A stretch of 64,000 nucleotides of DNA from Cardiocondyla obscurior (taxonomy: Eukaryota; Arthropoda; Insecta; Hymenoptera; Formicidae), in NCBI RefSeq assembly GCF_019399895.1, contig NC_091884.1:2544501-2608500 (forward strand), given 5' to 3'. Shown here piece after piece: positions 38,897-49,875 of this stretch (positions are counted from its first letter, which is position 1; each line of letters begins with the position of its first letter). The notes under the pieces are model-generated. The model saw only the letters and a list, made by a program, of their open reading frames with translations. It searched no databases and was not told the origin of the DNA. A program made the translations under genes and the position numbers.

Positions 38897-41417
38897 TCAA
38901 AACAACTGCCGTGGAAATTTCCATATTTCAACATTCGCACGAATATCTCCAATCGCCAGTACATCTCTGTAATGAGTAAAACAAACATATTTTATTATGA
39001 ATCATATTTATATTTATTTTTGTTTAACTAATTTTAATCTGAGTTTAACTTGCTTAAAAAATATCATACTAATATTTAAATATTTGTTGCAGGTAAAAAA
39101 ACAAAAAAACAGGAACAAGTATGGCTCGAAAAATTATTGTATCATGCTTAAAATTAGCAAGAAAGAGAAAGGTATTTTGGAGTGATGAGTCAACTGCAGG
39201 TAATAATTATCTTGACATACCTTTTGGAATTTACACGTAAGCTGCTAATATCTTCTTTCCCAGTCACCTCGACTTTTGCATGTGTTACAGGTTTGCCGTT
39301 TGCGACATTGTAAAACTTTACACATGTGCCCGCTCCATAAGCTGCGAGCACGTCTTGATTACCAATCATCCACGTTAATCCCACAACCGTATCGTCCACA
39401 GAAATGGTTTGTTGGCTGACATGCTGTGTGATATTTATAATTGCATATCAAAAAGAATCGTAAAACAAAATTAATAAATTTATAAAACAAATTACCTTAA
39501 GAATTAAAATTTTTAACGTTTATAGAGATGTTAAAAAAATATTTCTTTTTAATTTTATCATTTTTTAAATCAACTATTATTTGCCAAAGAGCGAAAAATA
39601 AATTATGAAATGTATTTTAAGTAAAATTTTGCATAATTTTCCAATTTTTTATTTTTATTCTCGTAAGATTAAAATCGTGATTAGAAAACCTGAAATATGA
39701 CATGTAATTTTACCTCGTCAAGATTATATATACGGATTTCTTTGTCCGTGCCACTGCTGACAAATAAATTGCGTAATGGTGAACATTTAATACTGGTAAC
39801 GCTACCTCCGTGTCTTTCGTATTCGTCGATCACAGGATCTATAAGTGTGGCGTCTTCTAAAATTGATAAACATTTTTTTCCGTTTATAATAAAAATTTAT
39901 ATTAGCTGTAATAATAAATGCAAACCTTCGATAGGCGTTACACTGTCCAAGCTGCATTTATAGATTCCACCGCATAATGTGCCAACGATAAATATACTGG
40001 GATGCTTCAATGAAAAATCAAAACTCGTGATACATAGCCCTGCTTCCGCGGCACGCTCGCGCGTACCTCCAGAACTGCGTGGCCTAGCATTTTCTATTGG
40101 ATTACGTTCCTTGGCTATCTTAAACCTGTAACGCAGCAAAAAAAAAAAAAAAAAAAAAAAAAACAGGATCGTAAAATAATTGAAATAGATGGTTAAATTA
40201 AATTAGATGGAGGTGCTTACCGTTTATGCAATTGAACAGTTGTAAAATTAGCCATCACCTTATGAATCAGTATGTATCCATCTATGCTAGAGCTTAGTAA
40301 CAGAGTTACATCGCTTACAGATCTTGGCCGCCAACACACTTGAGATACACTGTCGCCGTGCGAGCACACGTGCATGGGCACAACGGAATCGTCATTCCTG
40401 AGATTCCAAATAAACACGTCCCCTTGAAAAATCATACAGATGCATTTGTCAGACACGACGATAAGAATTTTGTCAATATTGCGATTAATTAATAAAGTTT
40501 ACAATTAAACAATCCAGCTGCGAGGATAGAAGGCTCCGTTGGATGATAGCAAAGAGTTGTAACGCATCCATTTGTCTCTAATGTTTTAGCGGGCACATCC
40601 GTGACATCGTCCTCCGTTGTAAGATTGTACAACTGGATTGTCGAAAGATGATCGCACCATGTCGCGTGACAAATATGACTGAGACCTACCGCTAACGTTC
40701 CTCCGACGGTGCTCCACGACAAGTCGCTTACTTTTATCTATAAAACATTCAGTTTGTAATATCTGTTCATAACCTCGCTGTTATCGCGAAAAAAAATTAG
40801 TTTTAATGAAAAGGACATACCGAGTGCACGGAATTCTGAAAGGACGACGTTTCTATCTCTCTAAGTGTATTGATTTTTTTCAACAGTTCGACAGTAGTTG
40901 ACGACGTCTCGCTTACATTTGGATTGTAATCATCGAAAGCGCTACTGGCTTCATCCAGAGCTTCGAGAATTCCTGGGGTGACTTTTTTTAAAAACTCTGC
41001 CAGTCTATCATAATCTACCTGTGCATCTGCTTTCTGCTCATTCGTTGTTTGAATCTGAATTTAAAATCAGAGTTTTATTATAATTAAATGCAACATATAT
41101 GAAAAAATTATTGCAGCGTTTCTCGATATTTTACAATGAACAGAATAATTAAAAAATTCTTCACAAGGTAAGTAAAACTTCAATAATTAACATACTCCGA
41201 CGCTTCTCGTTTCTGTAGTCTGTGTGTCATTAGCAGCATAAATTATCTCTGTTGTTTGAACATTTGCTGACGTTTCGAGTCTAGAATTTATTTTAAAATA
41301 TATATCTCAAAGCGATTATAAACAGAATACATTTTACAACAATAATGAATTAACTCACCTTGCAGCAGATAATTCTGAATTAAAACTCACAACGTCAAAA
41401 GACTTGGTGTTAAACAT
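38897..41417 (-). CDS. DYNC2I2: Dynein-2 intermediate chain 2 (WDR34)
   Basis: Nine exons, in transcript order: 41417-41359, 41280-41196, 41054-40821, 40737-40503, 40422-40221, 40125-39926, 39856-39714, 39423-39221, 38966-38897. All phases agree, giving 476 residues (human WDR34 has 536). The N-terminal part of about 130 residues is non-WD; the rest is a WD40 propeller. Landmarks are SDLSWSTVGGTLAVG, CYHPTEPSILAAGLFN, HGDSVSQVCWRPR, SIFIVGTLCGGIYKCSL, VTSIKCSPLRNLF and the last blade VLAIGDIRANVEIWKF. The protein would assemble with WDR60, light chains and the dynein-2 heavy chain to power retrograde intraflagellar transport. In insects this is needed mainly in ciliated sensory neurons. The N-terminus holds three QTT motifs resembling light-chain binding sites. 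One junction (40503/40422) yields NWDVF, where a glycine is usual, but the frame is unambiguous. The last exon is only 70 bases. Confidence 0.93.
40138..40163. repeat. Poly(A) run of 26 bases in a WDR34 intron
   Basis: On the coding (minus) strand this is a T run shortly upstream of the acceptor at 40126-40127, and could form part of a polypyrimidine tract. Length polymorphism is likely. Confidence 0.8.
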
Positions 41418-43264
41418 TTTATTTTATTTTTTTTCTTCAATAAAATAAAGAATAATTAATTACTTAATAGCCTAATCTTCAATATCGATAAAATTATATT
41501 TATTTAACATATTTTTTTTTTATGGAACGAGAGAGTTCGGCTGAAATAAGCGTCGTTCTGTTTCGCGAAACGAAATACTCGTCGCCGGAATAACAGAAGT
41601 AAACGACTTTAAGGTTAGAAAGCCTTGTCATATTGACGCATCATAGCTACACGAAATACATTGACGAGCAATAATGCTCCATAGAATGTATCTATTTTTT
41701 TTTCTTTATTAATTTGATTTTATGTAAAATTAAAACTCGTCCAGTTAATCATTGAGACGTACCACTGAATAATATCTAACAGAGTTATCGTTGACTCGCA
41801 CTACAGGAGTTTGTAGCAAAAACTATATAATGACGGCTTGCAGCGAATTTTATTAGCATATACTATAGCAAATAAGAAAGTCAAATACAGCTGACCAGCA
41901 GATTTAAACGGACATAAGAATAAATAATTTGTGTTTCTTTCAGGTGCTAATAAAGATGCTTTATTACATTTAATGCTGTTTTTTCCATAAATTGGCCACC
42001 GTATTTCTGAATGTTCTGTGGCATGCGTATGTGTATGTATGTGTGTGTGTGCGTGCGCCGTGCGCATTCACACATGTATTTGATGTATATGCTTATAGTT
42101 TTTACTATATATCTTAAATATTTGTTTCTTTATTAGTTTGATTTTTTCAGATGTACATCTAGAAATTTTTTTTATTTTTTTTTTCCCTTCAGCTGTGTTC
42201 TATTTTTTTAGTAAAAAGTTTATGCACGTTTATAACCATGATCAATCTGTTTTTCATTATTTTTAACACTTTATTGACGAGATAATATTATTATGAATAA
42301 CGAATCTCTTATCAAGAACATATTTATAAAATAGGAAAATATATTAATCTCTTTTTTAATTATTGTATTTGCAACGATTAAAATATTTTTGCAGGAGGTA
42401 AAGCACTATCAATGATTACACACATAAGACTGTACTGAATAAAAAATAGATTATGAAAAAATAATTTTGCAAAGTGCGACAACAGACGTAAGTTTAGGTT
42501 AAGACGATAATTAGTATATTCCCGTCGATAAAGTGTTAAAAATTCATACACACTGCAAAATACTTTGAATTTCGGAACTTCACAAAATACGAAACACAAA
42601 ACATTAAGTCGCATTCAAAAATATGACGAAAAGAACAATATTCTTTTAGAAATAGATGAAACTCTTTTTCGTTTGAAACAATCTTTAGGCAAGTAAGAGA
42701 TAGTTTTATTCTATTTTCTTGTATATAGTGGCCACTTTATATATCTTCCTTCTTCACGTTATATGGTCAACGTTTAATACAAAAATTAATCTATTATAAT
42801 CTAGTGACATTCTGAATGCGTTCGAATGTAAACGTTGATTAATGAACTCTACTGTTAAAATTACTTAGAGGCTACGTATTCTTTTAAATGTACATAAATA
42901 ACCCTCTTATCGATTAACTATGCTTTTGCTGTGTGTCTTAAGTTAATAAATTGTCCATTTATTATTATTTTTTTATTTTTTTCTTTTAGTCTTAAATGTC
43001 GAAAGTTTAAATTAAATTGTTCAATTTTTACATATTCGTACAAACCAGCATAAAGTTTGTAGAGAAATCTAAATGTTTTAATATTCTTCCTGTACCGTTT
43101 AAGTTGACAGAAAGTAATCTTTCATGTGTCTCACAATGTTTTGTATGTGATGTGGCTCCAGTAAGTGAGAAAGTCGTGTGCCGAAGTTTGCTACGATTGG
43201 CAAATTTTGACTGAGCATTCTCAACTTCTTGTGATTTTTTTAACACCTCTAAAGTATATAAAGG
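41418..43264. other. WDR34 promoter side and DHX15 3' UTR
   Basis: The first 200-250 bases to the right of the WDR34 start codon should hold its promoter; no TATA box is evident. The DHX15 3' UTR extends left from 43264, with a candidate AATAAA on the minus strand at 42962-42957. A GT/GC-rich microsatellite lies at about 42023-42060. I see no further gene. Confidence 0.45.
42023..42060. repeat. Imperfect GT microsatellite
   Basis: Runs of GTATGT and GTGTGTGTGTGCGTGCG lie between WDR34 and DHX15. Confidence 0.7.
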
Positions 43265-46200
43265 TTAGAAACCTTCCTGATACTGTTTCGAGTCTAATTT
43301 TGCCTGAGTGAGCTCGAGCTGTCTCTTTGCCTCGCATTGGGGGAAATTTTGTAGATCGTAATATTGCGGTGCTATCATGAGCAACCAATCGGCTGTAAAA
43401 ATATATACAAGGTCTGAATTAAAAAAAAATTAAATAAACTACAGTTATTAATTACAATAATCAATAAAGTAATAATACTAATAATACAGTGTATGCTGAA
43501 AGACAGATATGGCGACGGCAGCTAGCGAACGTGACTTTATTAAAACGTGTGCGTCGAGTTTTACATGTACCGCATGTATATACCGCGCCGGCCGGTTTGC
43601 CGATGACTAATTTCTCCCCGTTCTCTTATCCCCTGTCTCTGTAGCCTAGGATTACGCACGCTAGCCGCTGTCGCCGCAGAAAACGTCTTATCTGCCTTTC
43701 GGTGTACATACGTACTAATTATAATAAAATGAGAAATCTTACGTTTGATGTCAGTGACTGTCCTGATATAATTTTTAGTAGTAAGCACAAATTCATTATA
43801 AATAACCCATTCCGGTTTGTGATCAAGACAGCTGCTCGGGTGAAGTTGTACTACTTGATTATCTTTGATAGTAAGATAATGTCCTGTTCTCTCTAAATGC
43901 GCTACCTGTCGAAATATAAACGTAGATGTATAAAATAAAAATAAGCATATTCTGCATTTATTCTTAATAAAAAGTCCAACGTTTTGTTAACGCGAGTTGC
44001 TCTTTTCTCGCAACGCGCGGGAGAACTTTAGCGAGTAAGGGCGAGTGAAAAAGTGCACGCGAAACAATATAAAAAAAAACTATCATGTAAATTAATATTT
44101 ACATTACCTGCATGAAAAAACCATTAACTAAAGCTTTCCTGATGTTAATATAATAATCCTTTGAATTAAAGTCTGTCGAAGTACGCTTCAGTACAAATCT
44201 GTCCATTATTCTGCTCAACTGCTGTCTCACGTTATCTCCGCTTTTCAGCGACCGATAATTAACGTAATTATCGTAACACCATTGCACATCATCCATATCT
44301 GTAATTTAAGAATTATTTATATTATCAAATTTTATTTTATAGTAAAAATACTGCGAGAAACAAATACTTACGTTGTTTGAAAGAATGATATACATTAAGC
44401 AATGTCAAATGATCACCATCGATATGTGCAAATTTCATTTTTGCATCATCCGCAGCTTTTTTCGATTCATTTGGTCTCACAAAACACTGTGGGACTAATA
44501 CCATATCAATCATCAATATACTGTTATATTAATCTTACCGCAATTTTATTATTTTATTTTTATAATTATTTCTCATTGATATTTTATGCATTATTTTCGT
44601 AATATATTAATATCATATAACAAACCCCAATACGTTACCTGAGAGCATAGCAGTAATGCTAAGTATTTCATTACTGCAATTATGATTGCAAGAAGCTATT
44701 AGCATTTTCGCTAACTGAGGATCCAATGGAAATTCTGCCATTACCGCGCCAAGATCCGTCAAATTCCCATCGTCATCGAGAGCTGCCAAATAATTTAGAA
44801 GTTCTAAAGCTCTCATAAGAGTTTCGGGGGCGGGTGGATCCATGAAATCGAAATGTACCTGTTGTATTTAACATGTAATTAAGTTATTACTTTTACCATT
44901 AATAAGCAAATTTATTCTTATTTAATATTATAATATACGCACTAGATCATCAATGCCAAGCTTTTTCAGTTGCAGAACAACGCTTCCAAGATTAGATCGC
45001 AAAATTTCAGGATATGTGTTATCCTGCATCTCGTTTTTGTACGCCTTTTCCGTGTACAATCTAAAACACTTCCCTGGCCTTGTTCTGCCGGCACGACCAG
45101 CTCTCTGTTGCGCGGAAGCTTTGCTAATAGGTGATACTAAAAGAGATTCGACACGAATTCTTGGATTGTATACCTGTTATTAAAAAAAAAAAAAAAAAAA
45201 AATAGAAATAATCAATTTATAATTAAAAAAGTTTTTTAAATTTAAATTTAATTTAAAACAGTGCTCGGAATAAAATGTACATTTATTCCGAGCACTGATT
45301 TAAAACGTTGCAATTACTTTTTGCTTGGCAAAACCAGGATCTATGACAAAAACGACTCCATCAATAGTCAACGATGTTTCTGCGATATTAGTCGAAACGA
45401 CAACTTTACGACCGATAGCTCCATTCGATTTAGCAGGTGGAGCAGGTTCAAATATTCTTTGCTGAAGATTCGGCGGCAGTGTCGAATACAATGGTATACA
45501 TTTTAATTCACCAACTTCAGGTCCTAAATTGTCCATTTCCCTTTTAATTCTCTTGCAAGCTTCTTCAATTTCCTCTTGACCCGTTAAAAACAATAAAAGA
45601 TCCCCGGGACTTTCTTCACACATCTGTATCTGAATTACAGTTCTAATTGCCGCTTCCAGATAGTCCCTTTCCGGTTCCGGAGTATAATATATCTCGACTG
45701 GATGCGTTCTTCCAGGTACATTCATAAGCGGGGCATTGTCAAAATATTGCTGAAACTTTCCAGCATCCAAGGTAGCACTCATAATCACAAGTTTCAAATC
45801 TGGTCTCTGCTTAATCACCTCTTTTAAAACACCCATCAGCAAATCAGTAGCTAACGTTCTTTCATGAGCTTCGTCAAGCAGAATGACTTGATAAGCATCC
45901 AACATAGGATCAGACATACCCTCCCGAAGTAACATACCATCGGTCATGTATTTTAGTACAGTTCTTGGTGAACTGCAATCTTCAAAACGGATACTATATC
46001 CTACTTCTTGACCTGTAATCAAACGTTAATTTATGTTTTATTTAATTAATGTTTAATTATTTAATTAATGTTTAATTATTTAATTAATGTTAATTTACTT
46101 TTAAAAAAATAGCGGTTTTACTATGAAACACCTAATATATATACCTAAAGCAACATCCATCTCTTCTGAAACTCTTTGAGCAACACTCATAGCTGCCACT

Positions 46201-47116
46201 CTTCTAGGTTGCGTACAGGCAACTCCTTTGTTTCCAATACTTCTTGAATATTCCACACACCATTGAGGTATCTGTGTAGTTTTGCCAGATCCTGTTTCTC
46301 CAACAAGAACAATGCACTGATGCTGAGACAGCAACCTCATAAAATCAGTACGATATTCAAATACAGGTAAAGTTATTCTTTTTTTATAAAGTTCATAGTA
46401 TTTTGGGGTATATGGCAGCATGTTATATGGATTAAACTGCACTTGGCTCTTTGCAGTTGCAGATCCTTGAGTTGTTGCATTGTTGGAAACCGAGCTGTCT
46501 CTGCAAAATAATTATTATGTAGCATTTCTTTTTATCTTACCAATCTATATATGCAACAAGCGGTATAATAGTTAATACAGTGAAAAATAGAAATCTATGT
46601 AAATCACGAAGTAGACTCGAGATATTAAAGCACACACCTGACGCGTGCAAACATAATAAATTTACGGCGGTGCGTGCGAAGAAGCATATTTGGGAAATAA
46701 CATGCGGGAAAGAGGATAAATAAGCAGAAATATAGATTTATATTTTTATTATAATATAGAACGGGTCGAGCAAGAGAACCGTTACAAAGCGTAGCGACAA
46801 AAATTTCCCTTGCAACCGGAAGTGAAGACAGTCGAAATAACGAAGCGTGACACGTCCGAGGCTTGCCATCCGTAGGCGATGTCCAAGGATCGCAGACACG
46901 TGCCAAGAAGTTAAAACGCGCGTGTATACGTTCGCGATCGCACGTGATAAAAATCTGCACGGTCTGATATGGTCCCGCGACATTGCACATGGCAGAGGAG
47001 GACGATCACCGCGGACTCGCGGTCAAGCATCGATTGCAGGCGGTAACACGTTCGTGCACTCACGTGGATTTCCGTTTGACATAAGGATCCATGACTTCGA
47101 TCCTGCGCTTCGACAT
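43265..47116 (-). CDS. DHX15: DEAH-box RNA helicase DHX15/Prp43
   Basis: Nine exons, in transcript order: 47116-47064, 46500-46145, 46012-45318, 45173-44943, 44858-44639, 44494-44372, 44298-44108, 43905-43743, 43392-43265. Every phase fits and the product is 719 residues, close to the insect norm but shorter than human DHX15 because of a reduced basic N-terminus (starts MSKRRIEVMDPYVKRKS). Motif I GETGSGKT lies at 85-92, motif II DEAH at 183-186, motif III SAT at 215-217 and motif VI QQRAGRAGR at about 390-398. The winged-helix, ratchet and OB-fold regions follow, ending with WLLMIAPQYYDLQNFPQCEAKRQL. The enzyme uses ATP to pull on RNA; it dismantles intron-lariat spliceosomes and acts in ribosome maturation, driven by G-patch partners. 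It is nuclear. The tiny first exon is separated by a 563-base intron. It is divergent from the B56 gene on its right. Confidence 0.98.
45251..45305. mobile_element. Minimal hAT-like element (TIRs only) with 8-bp target duplication
   Basis: A 39-base insert (45259-45297) consists of CAGTGCTCGGAATAAA, seven bases, and the exact inverted copy TTTATTCCGAGCACTG. It is flanked on both sides by ATTTAAAA (45251-45258 and 45298-45305). An 8-bp duplication and CAGTG termini are the hallmarks of hAT transposons. It lies in a DHX15 intron, about 13 bases past the 5' splice site at 45317. Confidence 0.75.
46037..46089. repeat. 19-base A/T minisatellite in DHX15 intron
   Basis: The unit TTTAATTATTTAATTAATG is repeated about 2.7 times in tandem in the intron between the second and third DHX15 exons. 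Confidence 0.75.
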
Positions 47117-48641
47117 AGCGTCTCCGTCGCTCCAAGCGCGGTCAAGCAGAAGCCAAAATTGTTTACGAAATTTCGGACGAGGCGTCAATCAAGATGGCAA
47201 GGCAGGCAAGCAGGCGCCAGCAGCGGCTTGGCTTGGAGCTTCCTGCCTTCGCGATGTTGGCAAGCGACAGCAGATGGAGTTGGCAATCGCTATAACGTAG
47301 AGGAAGCAAGAATAAATGACAATGACGCGCGGCGCCGAGTATCCGAAAACGCTCGAGAAATATGAGGAATACAGAAGTAAGGTAGTGGTGTGGAGTGAGC
47401 CACGTTTGCCGCCAATCCCGTAGGAACGCCTCTTTCGTAATGGCCGCTACGATACGAAGTTGACGAGAACGGCGCTCGTCTACTAGAGTGTGTTCATAAA
47501 GCGACTCTACTCGAACACCCTCCGGATGAACCAATCAAATGGAATTTTATTTTAATTCCGAAAAAATTTATTACGAGCGGCCAGTTGGATTAGACTGGCG
47601 CTCTTCAAAAAACATCGTATAGCGTTAGAGTTGAACGAATCCTAAAAGTTAAAATGACATCGAGGGAAACCAACGATCCAGCTGACGTGTTTTCTGACTT
47701 GAGGGTCTCTACATACGCCCCTCGTAGGGCGCTATCTTCCGTTTCCCTGACTCGCCGTGACATCGATCGCAAAGGAGAATGGCGGAGGCACCGCGCGTGA
47801 AAGAGTTGATCGACTTTGACGCTGTCGCCACCTTCCGGGCTCAGGAGTTTTCGGCGACGCTCGGTCATCTCCGGCCGACGATTGCCGAGTGCACATTACT
47901 ATTTTCAGACACGCAGAGGCACTTCTTGACGGATTTTCAATAAAATAAGGAGGGCGGCGGTGCGCGGCGCGATTGCGAGCTCGAGATCTGCTTCCCTGGG
48001 GTTTAATCTCCTTTCGACGCGTAGCGGTTCGCCTCGCGGTGCCGCGGAAACGCGGTGCGGAATACGTGCGAAGGAAGGCCCTCCCCTCGGGACTCGGGAG
48101 TTTAGGAGCGGCACGGTTTTCGTCGCGGCGGTGGTGGTGGTGGTAGGAGCGTTGCGGACTCGGAAGATTTGGAGGCCAGGGCGGCGGAGTGGTGTATATA
48201 TTAGGCGACACGCAAGACGAGGTCGAGAGCGGCGCCGAGGCGGAGTATTGGGACCGCGGCGAGAGAGGAGAGCAGCAGAGAACGAACGGGGCACGCGAGA
48301 GGGCGATGTCGGGTCACGTTCCGGCGGCACTCGACGGCTGACGTTGCAGCACCGCGTTCGCCCCGCCGGAAAATGAGAGATAGACCTCCACGTCGCAGCG
48401 AGCAGCTGATGGCGGCCGTGCCCGGTGCTACCGAGTGCTGTTCCTAACATACACGTCTACCCCCCGAGAACGTCGCCGTAGTCGGTCGGCGGACGGGCGT
48501 ACGAGGTGAGGCGGGGGTGAAGCGGGCGAGAGGAGGAAGCGGGAGTTGGTGGCGTTCCTTCGGCGGTCGAAGCCAGCGGCAGCAGCGTCGACGGCGAACG
48601 CGAGCCGCCGCCGTCTCTCTTTCCGTCGACTCGATCGCGCG

Positions 48642-48666
48642 GCCTGGCCTGGCCTGGCCCGGCCCA
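48642..48666. repeat. GGCCT minisatellite
   Basis: The pentamer GGCCT is repeated about four times, with a final variant, in the B56 upstream region. Confidence 0.65.
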
Positions 48667-48860
48667 GTCGATTTATCGTGTGTACGGTGCGTGTGCGCGC
48701 GGCCACATTACTCTCGCGCGGCCATACTTTTCGTGACGGGAACGTGCGCGCCGCTGAATCGGCCAGCTATACGCGCAAGTCGTTCTATTTCGTAACGGTG
48801 CCTCTTCTCTTTCCCTCTTCGGCCACCGGCGGCTCGGAGACCGCGCGCGGCAGCACGGTG

Positions 48861-48950
48861 CCTGCCTGCTTGCCTGCCTGCCTGCGTGCGTGCGCGCGCG
48901 TGCCAACGGGCGAGCGAGCGAGCGAGCGAGCGAACGAGCGAACGAGGGAG
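48861..48950. repeat. CCTG, GTGC and GAGC tetranucleotide repeats
   Basis: CCTG units (48861-48884) pass into GTGC/GC units and then, from 48910, into GAGC and GAAC units. These are typical slippage-prone repeats in a G+C-rich leader. Confidence 0.75.
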
Positions 48951-49875
48951 TGAACGGGCGACACGCTACGTCGTCCGAGAAGAACCGAAACGGGATCGGC
49001 GACTGCGGACAGCGGCGCCGGCGGTAGTCGTCCTCGTCGATCGAAGCCACCCTACGGAGGGAACTTCCGCCGCGAAGAAGTCGAGGCGGGACCGAATCGG
49101 GAAAGGCAGCTGGCCGGAAGAGTGTCGCCGGTCGGTCGACGTTTCCCTACGTCGTACCGTGTGCGGTTTTACGGTGTAGGTGGGAGCACCTACGTTCGCG
49201 GAAGGAAGGAAGACGGACGGACAGACGGACACGGCACACGGGCGTGCGTCTGCATGTGACAACGCCTAGCCGTCTGGAGATCATCGCGCCCCTTCTTCCC
49301 GGTGGCCGGGGACGGCGACGAGCACAGAGGAGCCAGCTGAGGTACGAAATCCGGAGGAGAGGTCTCTCGGCGAGGAGCGGCGTGATTCGCGTCGAGCCGG
49401 AGGAGGACGAGGGGTGCCCGGGGCGGGTGCTATGCGCTACGAACGTCCACGGCGAAGCGCCCCACGTCGTCATCGACGTCTTCCATCGCCGCCAGCTCCC
49501 CTTGCCGCTCCCGGCGCGCGGCGTCAACGGTAAAGTGTGGAATCGCGGGGGGGACGAGTGGACGGAGCAAGGGAGAGTTGACGCGATCGGGAGGAAAACC
49601 GCGTCACGTGCATCCGCGTAGCAGTGTGTGCCTTTCTTTCTTTCTTTCCCTCGTGAGAGAGGAGGTGGTGGGTTGCTGCACGTCGCGACTAGTTTCGGCG
49701 GCCACGGAATGCGGCCACCTCGGGGCGGCAGGGATCACGGTTTCTAGTCGCGAGACTATCTCTCCGCTGTCCGCGTGAAAAGTGATCCCCGAGGAAAAAA
49801 GCCCGGGCGCGTAGCGCTTTTCCAGCGGTTTTAGCATCACCAGGACAGTCCAACAGTGCCTCCGTTAATGCCAAA

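Larger units (their letters stand above)
47117..49875. promoter_or_regulatory. DHX15/B56 divergent promoter region and B56 leader
   Basis: DHX15 starts at 47116 on the minus strand and B56 at 49876 on the plus strand. From about 47750 the DNA is very G+C- and CpG-rich. Most of this is likely promoter and long 5' leader of the B56 gene. A possible acceptor (GGTTTTAG) lies at 49828-49835, so the start codon may sit in a second exon that begins about 40 bases before it. Many overlapping arginine-rich frames on both strands are composition shadows. Confidence 0.45.

Noticed and set aside
47732..49527. Several 100-180-codon arginine-rich frames on both strands
   Set aside because: They are mutually overlapping shadows of a G+C-rich promoter/leader region with tetranucleotide repeats, with no family similarity.
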